Shown piece after piece: positions 32,699 through 42,294 of a DNA stretch of 64,000 nucleotides (the first letter of the stretch is position 1; each line of letters opens with the position of its first letter). Source of the DNA: JARRKU01 sp963675565 (GTDB lineage Bacteria; Desulfobacterota; Desulfobacteria; Desulfobacterales; Desulfosarcinaceae); NCBI GenBank assembly GCA_963675565.2, contig CAXXYD010000004.1, positions 2,542,001 through 2,606,000 on the forward strand, given 5' to 3'. The notes beneath the pieces were generated by a model. It did not search any database and was not told the origin of the DNA. It worked only from the letters and a program-made list of their open reading frames with translations. Both the position numbers and the translations under genes were made by a program.

Positions 32699-34543
32699 TT
32701 AAGCAAGGATCAGTTTGATGATTAAAATGGCTCCGAATGCCCCCAGGGCATGGAACAGGATTGCCGGGTACAAGCTGTTGGAGCGTTCACGGGTCATCCC
32801 CAGGGCGAGGCTGAAAAAGACTGCCGCCGCAAGGGTTCTGGCCAGGAGCCATGGAGTTGAGGACAGTTTTTCCGGCGAGATGCCGAAGGTCAGCAGGATC
32901 ATGAATCCCGTATACAGGATGGCACTGCCCAAATTCGGCCAGGACATGAACCAGTGGGTATCACTGCGCTGAATCCGGGCGTTCTGGGTCAGCATACCAT
33001 GGGTCAGGCTCCTGAAAAGCAGTTCGCACACCAACGGCATACCGATACCATAAAGAATGATCACATGATGCCATGGGGTGGTTTTGAGCAGTTCTGCCGG
33101 GGCCCATACGCCACCGGCCGCCCCTGCAACGATGACCGCCGGCAGAATAAACCACCACTTTCGACCGGACGGTGCGATCCAGCCATACTGCCAGGGTCTG
33201 CAATAAGCGGTAAACAACAGGCTGATGATGGTCAATGCCAGCAAGGTGATGATAAATCCTGCCTTGGGGTTGGCCACCAGGGGGGACAAATCGGGCCGCC
33301 CCAGCCATTGGCCCGGGTTCCAGTGCAGGCCGATGATGTACGCAATCAAAGCAATAAAACTGACCAGCGCGGCGGTGACCGCGAACCGATACGCCTGCTG
33401 CGACTTGCTCAGCGGTTTGGCGGCGTCCCGGCATGCCTGGACGATTTCGGCCGGTGTCAACAGGGTCCCGGTTTCCCGGGGGGATCCGCCGATATCATCG
33501 GCGCCGCCCCATTTGTTGGCCTGGGTGCGGCACTTGACAGCAGGGTCGACAAAATTGAGCCGTTCATAAATGTCTTCAAGGGCGATGGGCATGAACAGGT
33601 CCATCAGACGAACGGTGTATGTGCCGGGTCCTTTTTTCAGAAATACGACGCCAAGGCGGCCGCCATAGAGTTTATTCAGGTGCGGCTCGACTTCATAGAT
33701 CCCCATATCCACTTCCACCACCGCGGCGATGCGCTTTTCCGTCAAGTCGATACGGGCCAGTTCTTCAATATCTTGATAATCTTCAAAATCTTGTGGTTTG
33801 AAGAAAATCTGGTCGATTTTATGCAGGATGGATACGGTGTGGGCAAGGTAGTCGGTGTCAGCCCAGCGCCCGTCCTTTTTCAGAGTGATCTCCTCGCTGC
33901 GCAGATGATCGATAACCCGTTGAATTTTTCGCACCAGCTCCGGCGAGAGAGCCGTCAACTCCTTAAGTTCGAGGCCCAATGCATCGACAACGCCTTCATA
34001 GCGCACCAACGCGAAGAGAAGTCGGCGCTGGGTCGCTTCCTGGCGGCCGATACGATCGTGATTGAGAATGATCCAGATGGCCAGGATGGTGTCCAGGTCC
34101 GGCTCATTGGCAAAAATATTCCACTCCCTGCCCTTGAGGTCCAGGCCCTTCATATACATCACCAGGGCCTGCTCGCATGTGGCCAGGGTAAAGGCCCGGA
34201 CACAACCTTCATGGTGATCCAGGTTATAGATCTGGCGCTCATGGTCCATGAATGGTGCACTCTGGGCCACCCCGTCCAGAAATATCGTACCAGGGGGGGA
34301 TTTTCGGACCATTGACCCGGAAATAGAGAGACCGGCTTCGACGTGGACATTAAGGCTGGGGGCCTCCAGGCAAATCAGCACACGGTCGTTATCGCTCGAT
34401 TTGACAATATAGCGTTCGGGCAGATGGTTGTTATTTTTCCCGTTTGTTTTAGGGGTGCTGTTCGGTTCACCGGCAGCCTTCGACGCCCTGCCGGGTGCCT
34501 GACGATGCGGATCCGTCAGTTTTTTAGTGGAAGAAAGGCTCAT
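32699..34543 (-). CDS. Fusion of a DHH-like domain with a CPBP-type membrane domain
   Basis: Encodes 614 residues. Residues about 40-360 are soluble and contain YNLDHHEGCVRAFTLATCEQ and NEPDLDTILAIWIILNHD, which resemble the metal-binding blocks (DHH and D-x-D) of DHH phosphoesterases. Residues 385-614 hold about six to eight membrane helices; PLVCELLFRSLTHGML resembles the EExxxR motif of CPBP/CAAX-protease-like proteins, with one glutamate only, and LFHALGAFGAIL supplies a later histidine. I do not know this combination. The phosphoesterase and protease roles are inferences from motifs. Confidence 0.55.
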   Translation of the reverse strand: MSLSSTKKLTDPHRQAPGRASKAAGEPNSTPKTNGKNNNHLPERYIVKSSDNDRVLICLEAPSLNVHVEAGLSISGSMVRKSPPGTIFLDGVAQSAPFMDHERQIYNLDHHEGCVRAFTLATCEQALVMYMKGLDLKGREWNIFANEPDLDTILAIWIILNHDRIGRQEATQRRLLFALVRYEGVVDALGLELKELTALSPELVRKIQRVIDHLRSEEITLKKDGRWADTDYLAHTVSILHKIDQIFFKPQDFEDYQDIEELARIDLTEKRIAAVVEVDMGIYEVEPHLNKLYGGRLGVVFLKKGPGTYTVRLMDLFMPIALEDIYERLNFVDPAVKCRTQANKWGGADDIGGSPRETGTLLTPAEIVQACRDAAKPLSKSQQAYRFAVTAALVSFIALIAYIIGLHWNPGQWLGRPDLSPLVANPKAGFIITLLALTIISLLFTAYCRPWQYGWIAPSGRKWWFILPAVIVAGAAGGVWAPAELLKTTPWHHVIILYGIGMPLVCELLFRSLTHGMLTQNARIQRSDTHWFMSWPNLGSAILYTGFMILLTFGISPEKLSSTPWLLARTLAAAVFFSLALGMTRERSNSLYPAILFHALGAFGAILIIKLILA

Positions 34544-34928
34544 TTTATTTTCCCAAACAACGCGTCCCGGCCGCCGTCATTGAATCTTGGGAGCGGCCCC
34601 TGGTGTCGTGTCGGCCAAATACACCCAACAATCAGCGCATGATTCCAATTTTGTGTTCAAAAGCATGTTTGCGGCTCGTCAAGAATCAAAGCCGGTCGTT
34701 ATCGTTCGGACAGTTTATCAATATCAGCCGTGGACAGGTGGGTCAAGCCAGATCATTTTTCCGAAACCATTCAAGGCTGCAAATCATTTGTGCAAAGACG
34801 GCCAATCAGCAGCGCAGGTCAGCGAAAGGGACCACTCCTGACGGGTGGGTCGAAAGGTGCCGTTTTTCGAGCTTGTAGCGGAATAGGGATTGATCATTCA
34901 GCCGATATCCCTTATTTGACGGTTTATT
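34544..34928. other. Divergent spacer without a supported gene
   Basis: This 385-base interval separates the leftward DHH-like fusion gene from the rightward oligosaccharyltransferase gene. It must contain promoters for both. Its short open frames overlap each other in several registers and show no start signals or recognisable sequence. Confidence 0.5.
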
Positions 34929-37016
34929 ATGGGAAAAATGATAGCAGTGAACGCAACGTCGTCATCGGGGCCGCCCAAGCCGTATCATTGGATTCTGCTG
35001 GCCCTGGCCATCATTTTGGCGCTGTGGATCCGGCTGGATGACCTCATTGCCTGGAACCGGCTGCCCCAGAAAGCGTTTCATGCCGATCGGCCATTGCTGA
35101 CCACTTTCGACGGGTACTACTACCTTTCCCTGGCCCGTGACCTGCAGAACGATACGTATGCTCCCCTGGACCCGCTCCGGGGGGTGCCCGATACGGGCCC
35201 GCCGCGGCGTTTTCCACCACTGATTTCACTCATGGCCGCCGGTTTAAGCACGCTGACGACCATTGGACTGGACTGGATCGGCGTCCTGTTGCCGCCCCTG
35301 CTGGGCGTATTGCTTGCCGTGCCGCTCTATTTGTTCGGGCGACTTTACGGCGGGCCCGTGATGGCCCTGGTGACCACCTTTACGGGGATTTGCAGCAGCT
35401 ATTATGTTTACCGCAGCAATCTGGGGTGGTTCGACACCGATTGTATGAACGCCACCTTTGCCTTGATGATCGCCTACCTGTTCATTCAATTCGGCTTGCA
35501 GACAGGACCCCGCCGTTTTGGATACCTGGCCGGCGGGGGGCTGTGCACCTTGCTGTTCATGCTTTGGTGGGATCAGATCTTTTCATCCGTTGTCGTGATC
35601 TCATTGTCGCCCCTTATTATTGCGGCGGCCCTGTTCTACCGTCCCCGGGGAAAAGAGCTGTGGATCGCTGCCGGATTGACGCTGCTGGTCCTCGGGGGGC
35701 TGTTGGCCGGGTATGGGCCTCAACTGTTTGTTGCCCCTTTTAAAAAGGCATTTGGCGTATTGGGATACATCTCAAAGGCACAGACCGGGGATTTCCCCAA
35801 TATCGGTGTTTCGGTATTTGAGCAGAAACGGCTGGTTTTTAATGACCTCGTGCAAAAATCCACCGGCAACCTCTTTACCTTTATTTTCGGGGCGGCCGGC
35901 CTGGGCTGGTTGTTCTGGCGCCGCAGGCGTCAGGCGGCCGCGCTGGGCCTTTTGTTTTTGATGGGGTGTTTTTCATTTTTGTTTGCTCGCCGCTTCCTTA
36001 TATTCCTTAATCCCTTTATTGCCATTGGTTTGGGTTACATGACCCAGCAATTATGGAATCTGCGGCGCAGATGGCCGGTTTTGCAGACCGCGGTTCCCGT
36101 GCTGGCGCTGCTGGTCTGCTTCGGAGTGGTAAAAAGCAGTCTGGGCAAAGTCTACTGGCCCAAGGAAATTCCACCCATTACCGCTGGCATTGAGCGTCTT
36201 GCCAGCTTAACGCCTGCAGATGCCGTGGTGTGGGCCTGGTGGGATCACGGATATCCCATCGTCTACTGGGGCAAACGGGCCACCATCAATGACGGAAGCC
36301 TGCACTCCGGGTTGCGCACGGTGTGCAACGCCATTCCCCTGGCGTCCCACAGCCAGCGTTATGCAGCCGGTTTCATGCATTTTTATGTGGCCAGGGGCAC
36401 AACCGGGATAATATCGTTGTTTGATGCCCTGGGCAGCCCGAGCAAAGGGATGGCGTTGATTGAAGGTGTTTTCACTATCGGTCCCCAAGGTGCCGATGCG
36501 CTGATATCAAAGGCCGGGCTTGAACCATTGGAGCAATGGCGTGATTTCTTTTTCCCGATACAGCACCGTGAATTATACCTGTTTCTGGATCTGCGCCTGG
36601 CGCGTACTACTTACTGGTGGTACTGGTTCGGAACCTGGGATGCCGGCAGCAGGAGCGGGCGCCATGCCAATTTTAAACTGATTCGCAACCTGCATCGGGA
36701 AGGCAATCACATCAGCGGGCCGGATATCGATGTGCATTTGGGCAATGGAGTGGCCGCCTACAAGCGCAAGACGTATCGACTGGATCAATTTTACTGCCTG
36801 AATGGCACCGAGTTGACCCATACTTCCTACGGTGCCCCCGGTGATGTCGTTTTCGCCTTCCGGCAGGACGACGGTGTGGGTGCCTTGCTGGAACCTTCTT
36901 TTGCCCGGACCGTATTTAACCAGCTTTTTATTCTGTCCGATGCGCAGCCGTCATATTTCACCCGCGTGGCGGCGAACTACCCATACTACCAGATCTGGAA
37001 AGTCACCACCGATTAG
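34929..37016 (+). CDS. STT3/PglB-type oligosaccharyltransferase
   Basis: Encodes 695 residues. About 12-13 membrane helices (residues 20-410) precede a C-terminal globular domain. STT3 signatures are visible: an acidic residue in the first loop (TTFDGYYYLSLARDL), the second acidic motif NLGWFDTDCMN, and the catalytic-domain motif WWDHG at residues 437-441 (VWAWWDHGYPIVYW). These enzymes transfer a lipid-linked glycan to asparagine in exported proteins. It is about the size of Campylobacter PglB. No glycan-assembly genes lie nearby. The start could also be ATG 34938; neither has a strong ribosome-binding site. Confidence 0.85.
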   Translation: MGKMIAVNATSSSGPPKPYHWILLALAIILALWIRLDDLIAWNRLPQKAFHADRPLLTTFDGYYYLSLARDLQNDTYAPLDPLRGVPDTGPPRRFPPLISLMAAGLSTLTTIGLDWIGVLLPPLLGVLLAVPLYLFGRLYGGPVMALVTTFTGICSSYYVYRSNLGWFDTDCMNATFALMIAYLFIQFGLQTGPRRFGYLAGGGLCTLLFMLWWDQIFSSVVVISLSPLIIAAALFYRPRGKELWIAAGLTLLVLGGLLAGYGPQLFVAPFKKAFGVLGYISKAQTGDFPNIGVSVFEQKRLVFNDLVQKSTGNLFTFIFGAAGLGWLFWRRRRQAAALGLLFLMGCFSFLFARRFLIFLNPFIAIGLGYMTQQLWNLRRRWPVLQTAVPVLALLVCFGVVKSSLGKVYWPKEIPPITAGIERLASLTPADAVVWAWWDHGYPIVYWGKRATINDGSLHSGLRTVCNAIPLASHSQRYAAGFMHFYVARGTTGIISLFDALGSPSKGMALIEGVFTIGPQGADALISKAGLEPLEQWRDFFFPIQHRELYLFLDLRLARTTYWWYWFGTWDAGSRSGRHANFKLIRNLHREGNHISGPDIDVHLGNGVAAYKRKTYRLDQFYCLNGTELTHTSYGAPGDVVFAFRQDDGVGALLEPSFARTVFNQLFILSDAQPSYFTRVAANYPYYQIWKVTTD

Positions 37017-37204
37017 AATCAGATTATGGACGCCCATGCCGGTTCCGCTTCAGTCCATTATCGCTTTGACTTTTAGGCGACAATTCCCTAACACAAACCT
37101 GACATTGTGATTCGCACTTCCGGTGCCCGGCGTCCGGAGAGGGCGTGGAATTGTTGTTTTTTTAATTATTTTGATGCCTTGAATCTATACCAACAGGTAG
37201 GTTT

Positions 37205-39457
37205 ATGGATATTTACGTTTTTGCCCTGGGGATCCTTTTTTGTGTCGCCGTTATGGATTTAATGGTGGGTGTGAGCAACGACGCCGTTAATTTTCTCAAC
37301 TCTTCCGTGGGTTCCCGGGTGGCCCCCCGGCATACCATCATGGTAGTGGCCAGCCTGGGCATACTGGTCGGCGTCACCTTTTCCAGCGGAATGATGGAAG
37401 TGGCCCGAAAAGGCATCTTTCATCCCCAGTTTTTCGTCATGCCCGAATTGATCACCATTTTTCTGGCGGTCATGATTTCCGACATTTTGCTGCTGGACCT
37501 GTTCAACACCTTCGGCCTGCCCACTTCCACCACCGTTTCCATTGTGTTTGAATTGCTGGGTGCCGCCATTGCCGTATCCATTGTCAAGATCACCCAGAGC
37601 GGCCAGAGCCTGATGGCTCTGGCGGATTACATCAACACGGGCAAAGCCCTTGCCATTATCTCGGGTATCCTGCTTTCCGTGGGGATCGCCTTTACCTGCG
37701 GGGTGCTGGCCCAGTTTGCCACCCGCATGGTGTTCACCTTTGATTATGTCCGGCGCTTGCGCCGTTACGGCGGGCTTTGGGGCGGGCTGGCCCTGACCTT
37801 GATTACCTATTTCATCCTGATCAAGGGGGCCAAAGGCGCTTCCTTTATATCCCCGGAGATGGTGACCTGGATCAACGGGCATACCTGGACCATTATCGGC
37901 GCCGGATTCATCGGCTTCGCCATCCTTTTCCAGTTTCTCACGGTGTTTACCCGCATCAACATCCTCAAACCGGTGGTTTTGACCGGAACCTTTGCCCTGG
38001 CCATGGCCTTTGCCGCAAACGACCTGGTCAATTTCATCGGTGTTCCCCTGGCCGGTTTCCACACCTTTGCCCTGGCCAATGCCAGCACCGACCCGCTCAC
38101 CGTTTCCATGACCGGTCTGCAGAACAAGATCCACACCAACACATTCTTTCTGCTGGCGGCCGGCATCATCATGGTGGCAACCCTTTGGCTGTCCCGCAAA
38201 GCGCGGACCGTGACCAAAACGGAAGTGAGCCTGGGACGTCAGGATGAAGGCCTGGAACGCTTCGATTCGTCTCACCTTTCCCGGATCGTGGTACGCATGG
38301 TTATCGGCCTGATCGGTGCTTCAACCCGCGTTATTCCAAAATCATTCAGGATATGGACAAGACGACGGTTTGACAGGACCCATGTCCAGCCGGTGCCGGG
38401 CTACGACGGTACCATCCCCGAGTTTGACTTGTTGCGGGCCAGCGTCAACCTGATGGTGGCCAGCGCACTGGTCTCATGGGCCACCAGTATGAAGCTGCCC
38501 CTATCCACCACCTACGTCACTTTCATGGTAGCCATGGGCAGCTCACTGGCGGACCGGGCCTGGGGCCTTGAAAGCGCTGTTTTTCGGGTAACCGGGGTGC
38601 TCACCGTGATCGGCGGCTGGTTTTTTACCGCCCTGAGCGCGTTTACCGTTGCCCTGACCTTTGCCTTTATTCTTATGCTGCTCAACCAGTGGATGGCCAT
38701 TTTGCTTTTGTTGGCCATTGCCGGAATGGTCATTTTCCGTAATTTCAAGATCCACGGAAGGCGTGAAAAAGCGGCCAATGAATTGGAGTTGCTCGATTTA
38801 AAGCGGGTAAGCGACGCCGATTTCGCCGTGCGCACCTGTTTTGAACACAGTGGGCGCTACCTGGATGTGATCCGCAAGAACCTTTCCCTGTGCTTTGACG
38901 GAATCCTGACCCAGGACCGCAAACAGCTCAAGCGACTGCGCCGCGAAACGAGCAAGATCCAAGCCTGGTCCAATATCATTGCGGCCAACATTTTTAAAAC
39001 ACTGCGCCTGCTGGAACATGAGGAGGTGCACCATGCCGGCAAGTATGCCTATGTCATATCGGCGCTGCAGGAGATTGCCGAAAGTCTTCGAGATATGATT
39101 CTGCGCTGCCACGTGCATACCTCCAACCAGCATTCCGGCTTGTTGCCGGCGCAAAGGAAGGAATTGCAGAATGTGCGTAAATGTGTGGAAGCGCTGCTGG
39201 ATGAAACGGCCCGCGTTCTGCTCAACCGGGCGCCGTTCAACTACGGCGAAGTGGCCGCACATTACCTGGACCTCAAACAACTGCTCGAAGATTATGACCA
39301 CCGCCAGATCGAACGGATCCGCAGCAGTCAATCCAAGACGCGGCTCAGCATCTTGTTTTACGGAATCAACAATGCCTGTTTGAAAATCAGCGAGCAGACA
39401 CTCCAACTGCTTACCATATTTGACGAAACCTTCACGCTCGAGGGCAAAAACGCCTGA
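37205..39457 (+). CDS. PiT family phosphate (or sulfate) transporter with PhoU-like C-terminus
   Basis: Encodes 750 residues. The two PiT signature repeats are present: VGVSNDAVNFLNSSVGSRV near the N-terminus and AFAANDLVNFIGVPLAG near residue 280, within about 12 membrane helices. Residues 535-745 form a soluble helical tail resembling PhoU. PiT carriers couple phosphate uptake to cations; some homologues carry sulfate. The PhoU-like tail may regulate the channel. A long palindrome begins at the base after its stop codon. Confidence 0.88.
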   Translation: MDIYVFALGILFCVAVMDLMVGVSNDAVNFLNSSVGSRVAPRHTIMVVASLGILVGVTFSSGMMEVARKGIFHPQFFVMPELITIFLAVMISDILLLDLFNTFGLPTSTTVSIVFELLGAAIAVSIVKITQSGQSLMALADYINTGKALAIISGILLSVGIAFTCGVLAQFATRMVFTFDYVRRLRRYGGLWGGLALTLITYFILIKGAKGASFISPEMVTWINGHTWTIIGAGFIGFAILFQFLTVFTRINILKPVVLTGTFALAMAFAANDLVNFIGVPLAGFHTFALANASTDPLTVSMTGLQNKIHTNTFFLLAAGIIMVATLWLSRKARTVTKTEVSLGRQDEGLERFDSSHLSRIVVRMVIGLIGASTRVIPKSFRIWTRRRFDRTHVQPVPGYDGTIPEFDLLRASVNLMVASALVSWATSMKLPLSTTYVTFMVAMGSSLADRAWGLESAVFRVTGVLTVIGGWFFTALSAFTVALTFAFILMLLNQWMAILLLLAIAGMVIFRNFKIHGRREKAANELELLDLKRVSDADFAVRTCFEHSGRYLDVIRKNLSLCFDGILTQDRKQLKRLRRETSKIQAWSNIIAANIFKTLRLLEHEEVHHAGKYAYVISALQEIAESLRDMILRCHVHTSNQHSGLLPAQRKELQNVRKCVEALLDETARVLLNRAPFNYGEVAAHYLDLKQLLEDYDHRQIERIRSSQSKTRLSILFYGINNACLKISEQTLQLLTIFDETFTLEGKNA

Positions 39458-39536
39458 CGCGGCAGGGGGGACGTATATCAGGTTATAAGTTAATCCTGGA
39501 TTAACTTATAACCTGATATACGTCCCCCCTGCCGCG
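39458..39536. repeat. Long perfect palindrome, copy 2
   Basis: Arms of 39 bases are exact complements about a central T at 39497. The inner 28 bases of each arm (GGGGACGTATATCAG ... TTATAAGTTAAT) match the copy at 25750-25810; the outer bases CGCGGCAGGG are specific to this copy. It begins directly after the transporter stop codon and may serve as its 3' hairpin. Confidence 0.9.
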
Positions 39537-39618
39537 CTTCCCCCTTCCTTTGTAAACTTTTCCAGCCGCCGAACGTCTTGAAGACCCAAACCCATAAAAT
39601 TCTCACGGGAGGGTCATC

Positions 39619-40047
39619 ATGAAAACAATATCGGTTAAATGGATTATCGGCGCAGCCATCGTGATGTTCATTTTTTCAGGCACGGCCTGGGCGGGAGGCA
39701 ACAGAGACGGCGGGCGCGGTGGTGGTGCAATAGGGATTCAATCCGGTCATGGCGGCGGCCATGGCCCACACGTACAAAACAAAGCACCACAGCAAAAGTT
39801 CGGCCGTTACCAGCGGCGGCCGGCCCACCCCCGGGGCCGGGTTTTCCAGCGGCCCAAATATCGTCCTGCACCGGTGTACCGGTACAAATATCGTCCTGCG
39901 CCGGTGCCTCGATACCATCATCATCCGGCGCGGCCCTATTACGGCCAGCGGCCCCAGTATCGGCGTCCGGATGCGTTCTACGGATTTTCCTTTTCCATCC
40001 TGGATCCCAATTTTGCCCTGGGATTTTCTACGGGAGGGGGCTGGTAG
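39619..40047 (+). CDS. Small secreted basic, Gly/Arg/Pro/Tyr-rich protein
   Basis: Encodes 142 residues. A signal peptide (WIIGAAIVMFIFSGTAWA) precedes a glycine/histidine-rich stretch (GGNRDGGRGGGAIGIQSGHG), a proline/arginine/tyrosine part with repeats RPAPVYRYKY and RPAPVPRYHHHP, and the end FYGFSFSILDPNFALGFSTG. The composition suggests a surface or periplasmic protein of low complexity. No function recognised. GGGAGGGTCATC precedes the ATG. Confidence 0.7.
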   Translation: MKTISVKWIIGAAIVMFIFSGTAWAGGNRDGGRGGGAIGIQSGHGGGHGPHVQNKAPQQKFGRYQRRPAHPRGRVFQRPKYRPAPVYRYKYRPAPVPRYHHHPARPYYGQRPQYRRPDAFYGFSFSILDPNFALGFSTGGGW

Positions 40048-40099
40048 GGAGACGCTGTCCGGGCGGCTGCAACATTGCAGCATCTTTCGCACATCTTTT

Positions 40100-40124
40100 G
40101 CCGGTGGGCCTCAGGCCCACCGGC
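40100..40124. terminator. Hairpin between the secreted protein gene and prs
   Basis: GCCGGTGGGCCT (40100-40111) and its perfect complement (40113-40124) are separated by a single C. It lies between two convergent genes. A short TTTT lies before it on the plus strand (AAAA after it on the minus strand), so it is not a canonical T-tract terminator in either direction. Confidence 0.5.
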
Positions 40125-40176
40125 ATAGGTATCAAATGGCTTTCAAGGGCAAGGGGGACCAGGCGGCCGGTTGCTG

Positions 40177-41115
40177 TTACTGGAACAGCGCCCCGACACT
40201 TTCGCCGGTGTGAATGCGCTTGATGGCCTCGGCCATGAGCGGGGCCACCGAGATGACTTTGATCCGCTTCATTTTTTTATCTTCAGCGATCTGCACCGTG
40301 TTGGTTACCACGAACCGCTCCACCCCCGATGCCGCAAGGTTTTCTCTGGCGCTGCCGCACAGCACCGCGTGGGTTGCGCCCATGATCATCTTATTGACAC
40401 CGGCCTTGCGCAACGTTTCCGCAGTGGCCGCCAGAGTCCCTCCAGTGGAAATTTCATCATCAAAAATAATGGCGTTTTTTCCCCGGACATCCCCCACAAC
40501 CAGTCCCTGTCGGACTTCACTGTCGGCGAGCCGCCTTTTATCGATGATGGCCATGGGCACTTTTAAAAGAGCGGCGAACTTACCCACCCTCTTGGCACCA
40601 CCGGCGTCGGTGGCCACCGCCACCGCTCCGGCCATATCCATGCTCTCTCTGACGTGGCTTGCGATCAACGGGGTGGCGGTCAGATGATCCACGGGGATGC
40701 TGAAAAAGCCGTGCACTGCGTCTGAGTGCAGGTCCATGGTCAACACGCGGTCTGCACCGGCGGCCTTGATCAGGTCGGCCATCAAGCGCCCGGTGATGGA
40801 AATCCGCGGTGCATCCTTTTTGTCCGAGCGGGCATAGGAAAAGTAGGGAATTACGGCGGTAATGCGTTTGGCCGAGGAACTGCGCAGGGCATCCATAATG
40901 ATGAACAGCTCCATGATGTGGTTGCTCACCGGTTCGGTGAATGGCTGTATCACAAAGACATCCCGCTCACGCACATTGGTCAGCACACGCACAAATAGAT
41001 TGTCATTGGAAAACCGGGAGATGTCCAGTGGGCTCAGCTCGATTCCCAGGTTGTCGCAGATGGCGCCAGCCAGCGGCCGGTTGGCATTTCCGGCGAACAC
41101 ACGCAATTGGTCCAT
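40177..41115 (-). CDS. prs: Ribose-phosphate pyrophosphokinase
   Basis: Encodes 312 residues. The enzyme makes PRPP from ribose 5-phosphate and ATP for nucleotide, histidine and tryptophan synthesis. Signatures are FSNDNLFVRVLTNVRERDVF near the N-terminus (shortened form FVRVLTNVRERD), YFSYARSDKKDAPR for ATP binding, MDLHSDAVHGFF, and the PRPP loop IIFDDEISTGGTL. The start ATG 41115 follows AAGGAG. Monocistronic in appearance. Confidence 0.93.
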   Translation of the reverse strand: MDQLRVFAGNANRPLAGAICDNLGIELSPLDISRFSNDNLFVRVLTNVRERDVFVIQPFTEPVSNHIMELFIIMDALRSSSAKRITAVIPYFSYARSDKKDAPRISITGRLMADLIKAAGADRVLTMDLHSDAVHGFFSIPVDHLTATPLIASHVRESMDMAGAVAVATDAGGAKRVGKFAALLKVPMAIIDKRRLADSEVRQGLVVGDVRGKNAIIFDDEISTGGTLAATAETLRKAGVNKMIMGATHAVLCGSARENLAASGVERFVVTNTVQIAEDKKMKRIKVISVAPLMAEAIKRIHTGESVGALFQ

Positions 41116-41385
41116 GATCGTGCTCCTTAAACGATTGATATCAATTCCGGCGTATTAGCACAACCTCGCCATTTTTTTTAGCCAAAACAGGTGATAAATT
41201 GAGAAAAAGGCATGTATTGACCGTTTTTATCTCCGTTTCCGGTTTTAGGCCTATGTCGTAAACTTAGGCCTAATTTGGCCAAGTGGTCTGCGCAGGAGCC
41301 GTGTTCTGCCGCAACAGCATAACGTTTCCTTATTCAGGGACGATGTGATAAACAGGGATTCAAATTGCTCCAAAAGGACCTGTTT

Positions 41386-42294
41386 ATGCTCAAGCCCACT
41401 GCAACCCGGCCTGCACAACCACCATACGCTGACGGTATCATGCCGGCAGCTGGACGTCATCTGGTTTGCTGTCGGATGCCGGCTTCAGTGACGGTTGTGA
41501 TGCTGCTGTTGCTTTCGCTTTGCAGCCCATCCTGGCTGTATGCCTTCGATATCGACATTAAGAACGACCAAATGTCCATCCACGCCGTCAACGTTCCCCT
41601 GCAGGATGTGCTCAAACGCCTGGCCGGTTTCGGTATCGCCGTTCGTATCGACCCCGACATCAATCCACAGGTTTCGGCCTCCTTTGAAAGCCGCGATCTG
41701 GAAGATGGGCTCAGGGCCATTCTTAAGCCTCAGAACCATGTGTTTTTCTGGAAACGGTCTGTCCGCAGGGACGGTGAGACCCGTGTGGCTGCCTATCAAC
41801 TGAATGAAATCCAGGTTTTCAGGCCGGGGCTGGAAGGCCGCATGATGATCAATTTCGAACCGTCGGATCGGGCCGCCCAAAAGACGCTGCCCAAAGTGTT
41901 TTCCCTGCCGGATACCGAGGTGCAAATAGAAAATAACCGGGTTCTGGTGCCGGTGACCATTGGCTACCGGGATGAAACGGTGGAAACCACATTGATCTTC
42001 GACACCGGCGCCGGCAGTATTGTACTCCATGACAACATCGCCGAACAGTTGGGGATCCGCGATGCCCGCGAGTCCAGGGGAGTGGGGGTCGGCGGCGTGG
42101 AAGTCGAATCCAGAACCACGCACTTGAAGTTCGTCCAGGTCGGTCCGCACAGAAAAGAAAACCTGCGGGCCGATATCGTTGCCTACCAGGGAGAACCGGG
42201 TGCCCGATACAACGGCCTGCTCGGCATGAATTTTATCCGGGGGCTCAAATACACCATAGATTTCAACAACCAGGTCATCCAATGGCACCCTTGA
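41386..42294 (+). CDS. Exported retropepsin-like aspartic protease with an STN-like domain
   Basis: Encodes 302 residues. A signal peptide (VVMLLLLSLCSPSWLYA) is followed by a short domain like the secretin/TonB N-terminal fold (VPLQDVLKRLAGFGIAVRI, then LEDGLRAIL), then a clan AA protease domain with TTLIFDTGAGSIVLHDNIAEQL, the D-T-G active-site triad, and a C-terminal NGLLGMNFIRGLKYTIDF typical of the family. Such enzymes act as dimers. I chose ATG 41386 (AAAGGA upstream); an internal ATG at 41476 would also keep the signal. The next gene starts inside its last codons. Confidence 0.8.
   Translation: MLKPTATRPAQPPYADGIMPAAGRHLVCCRMPASVTVVMLLLLSLCSPSWLYAFDIDIKNDQMSIHAVNVPLQDVLKRLAGFGIAVRIDPDINPQVSASFESRDLEDGLRAILKPQNHVFFWKRSVRRDGETRVAAYQLNEIQVFRPGLEGRMMINFEPSDRAAQKTLPKVFSLPDTEVQIENNRVLVPVTIGYRDETVETTLIFDTGAGSIVLHDNIAEQLGIRDARESRGVGVGGVEVESRTTHLKFVQVGPHRKENLRADIVAYQGEPGARYNGLLGMNFIRGLKYTIDFNNQVIQWHP

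Noticed and set aside
32954..34315. 453-residue plus-strand open frame
   Set aside because: Antisense to the DHH-like/CPBP fusion gene; no signal, motif or start site supports it.
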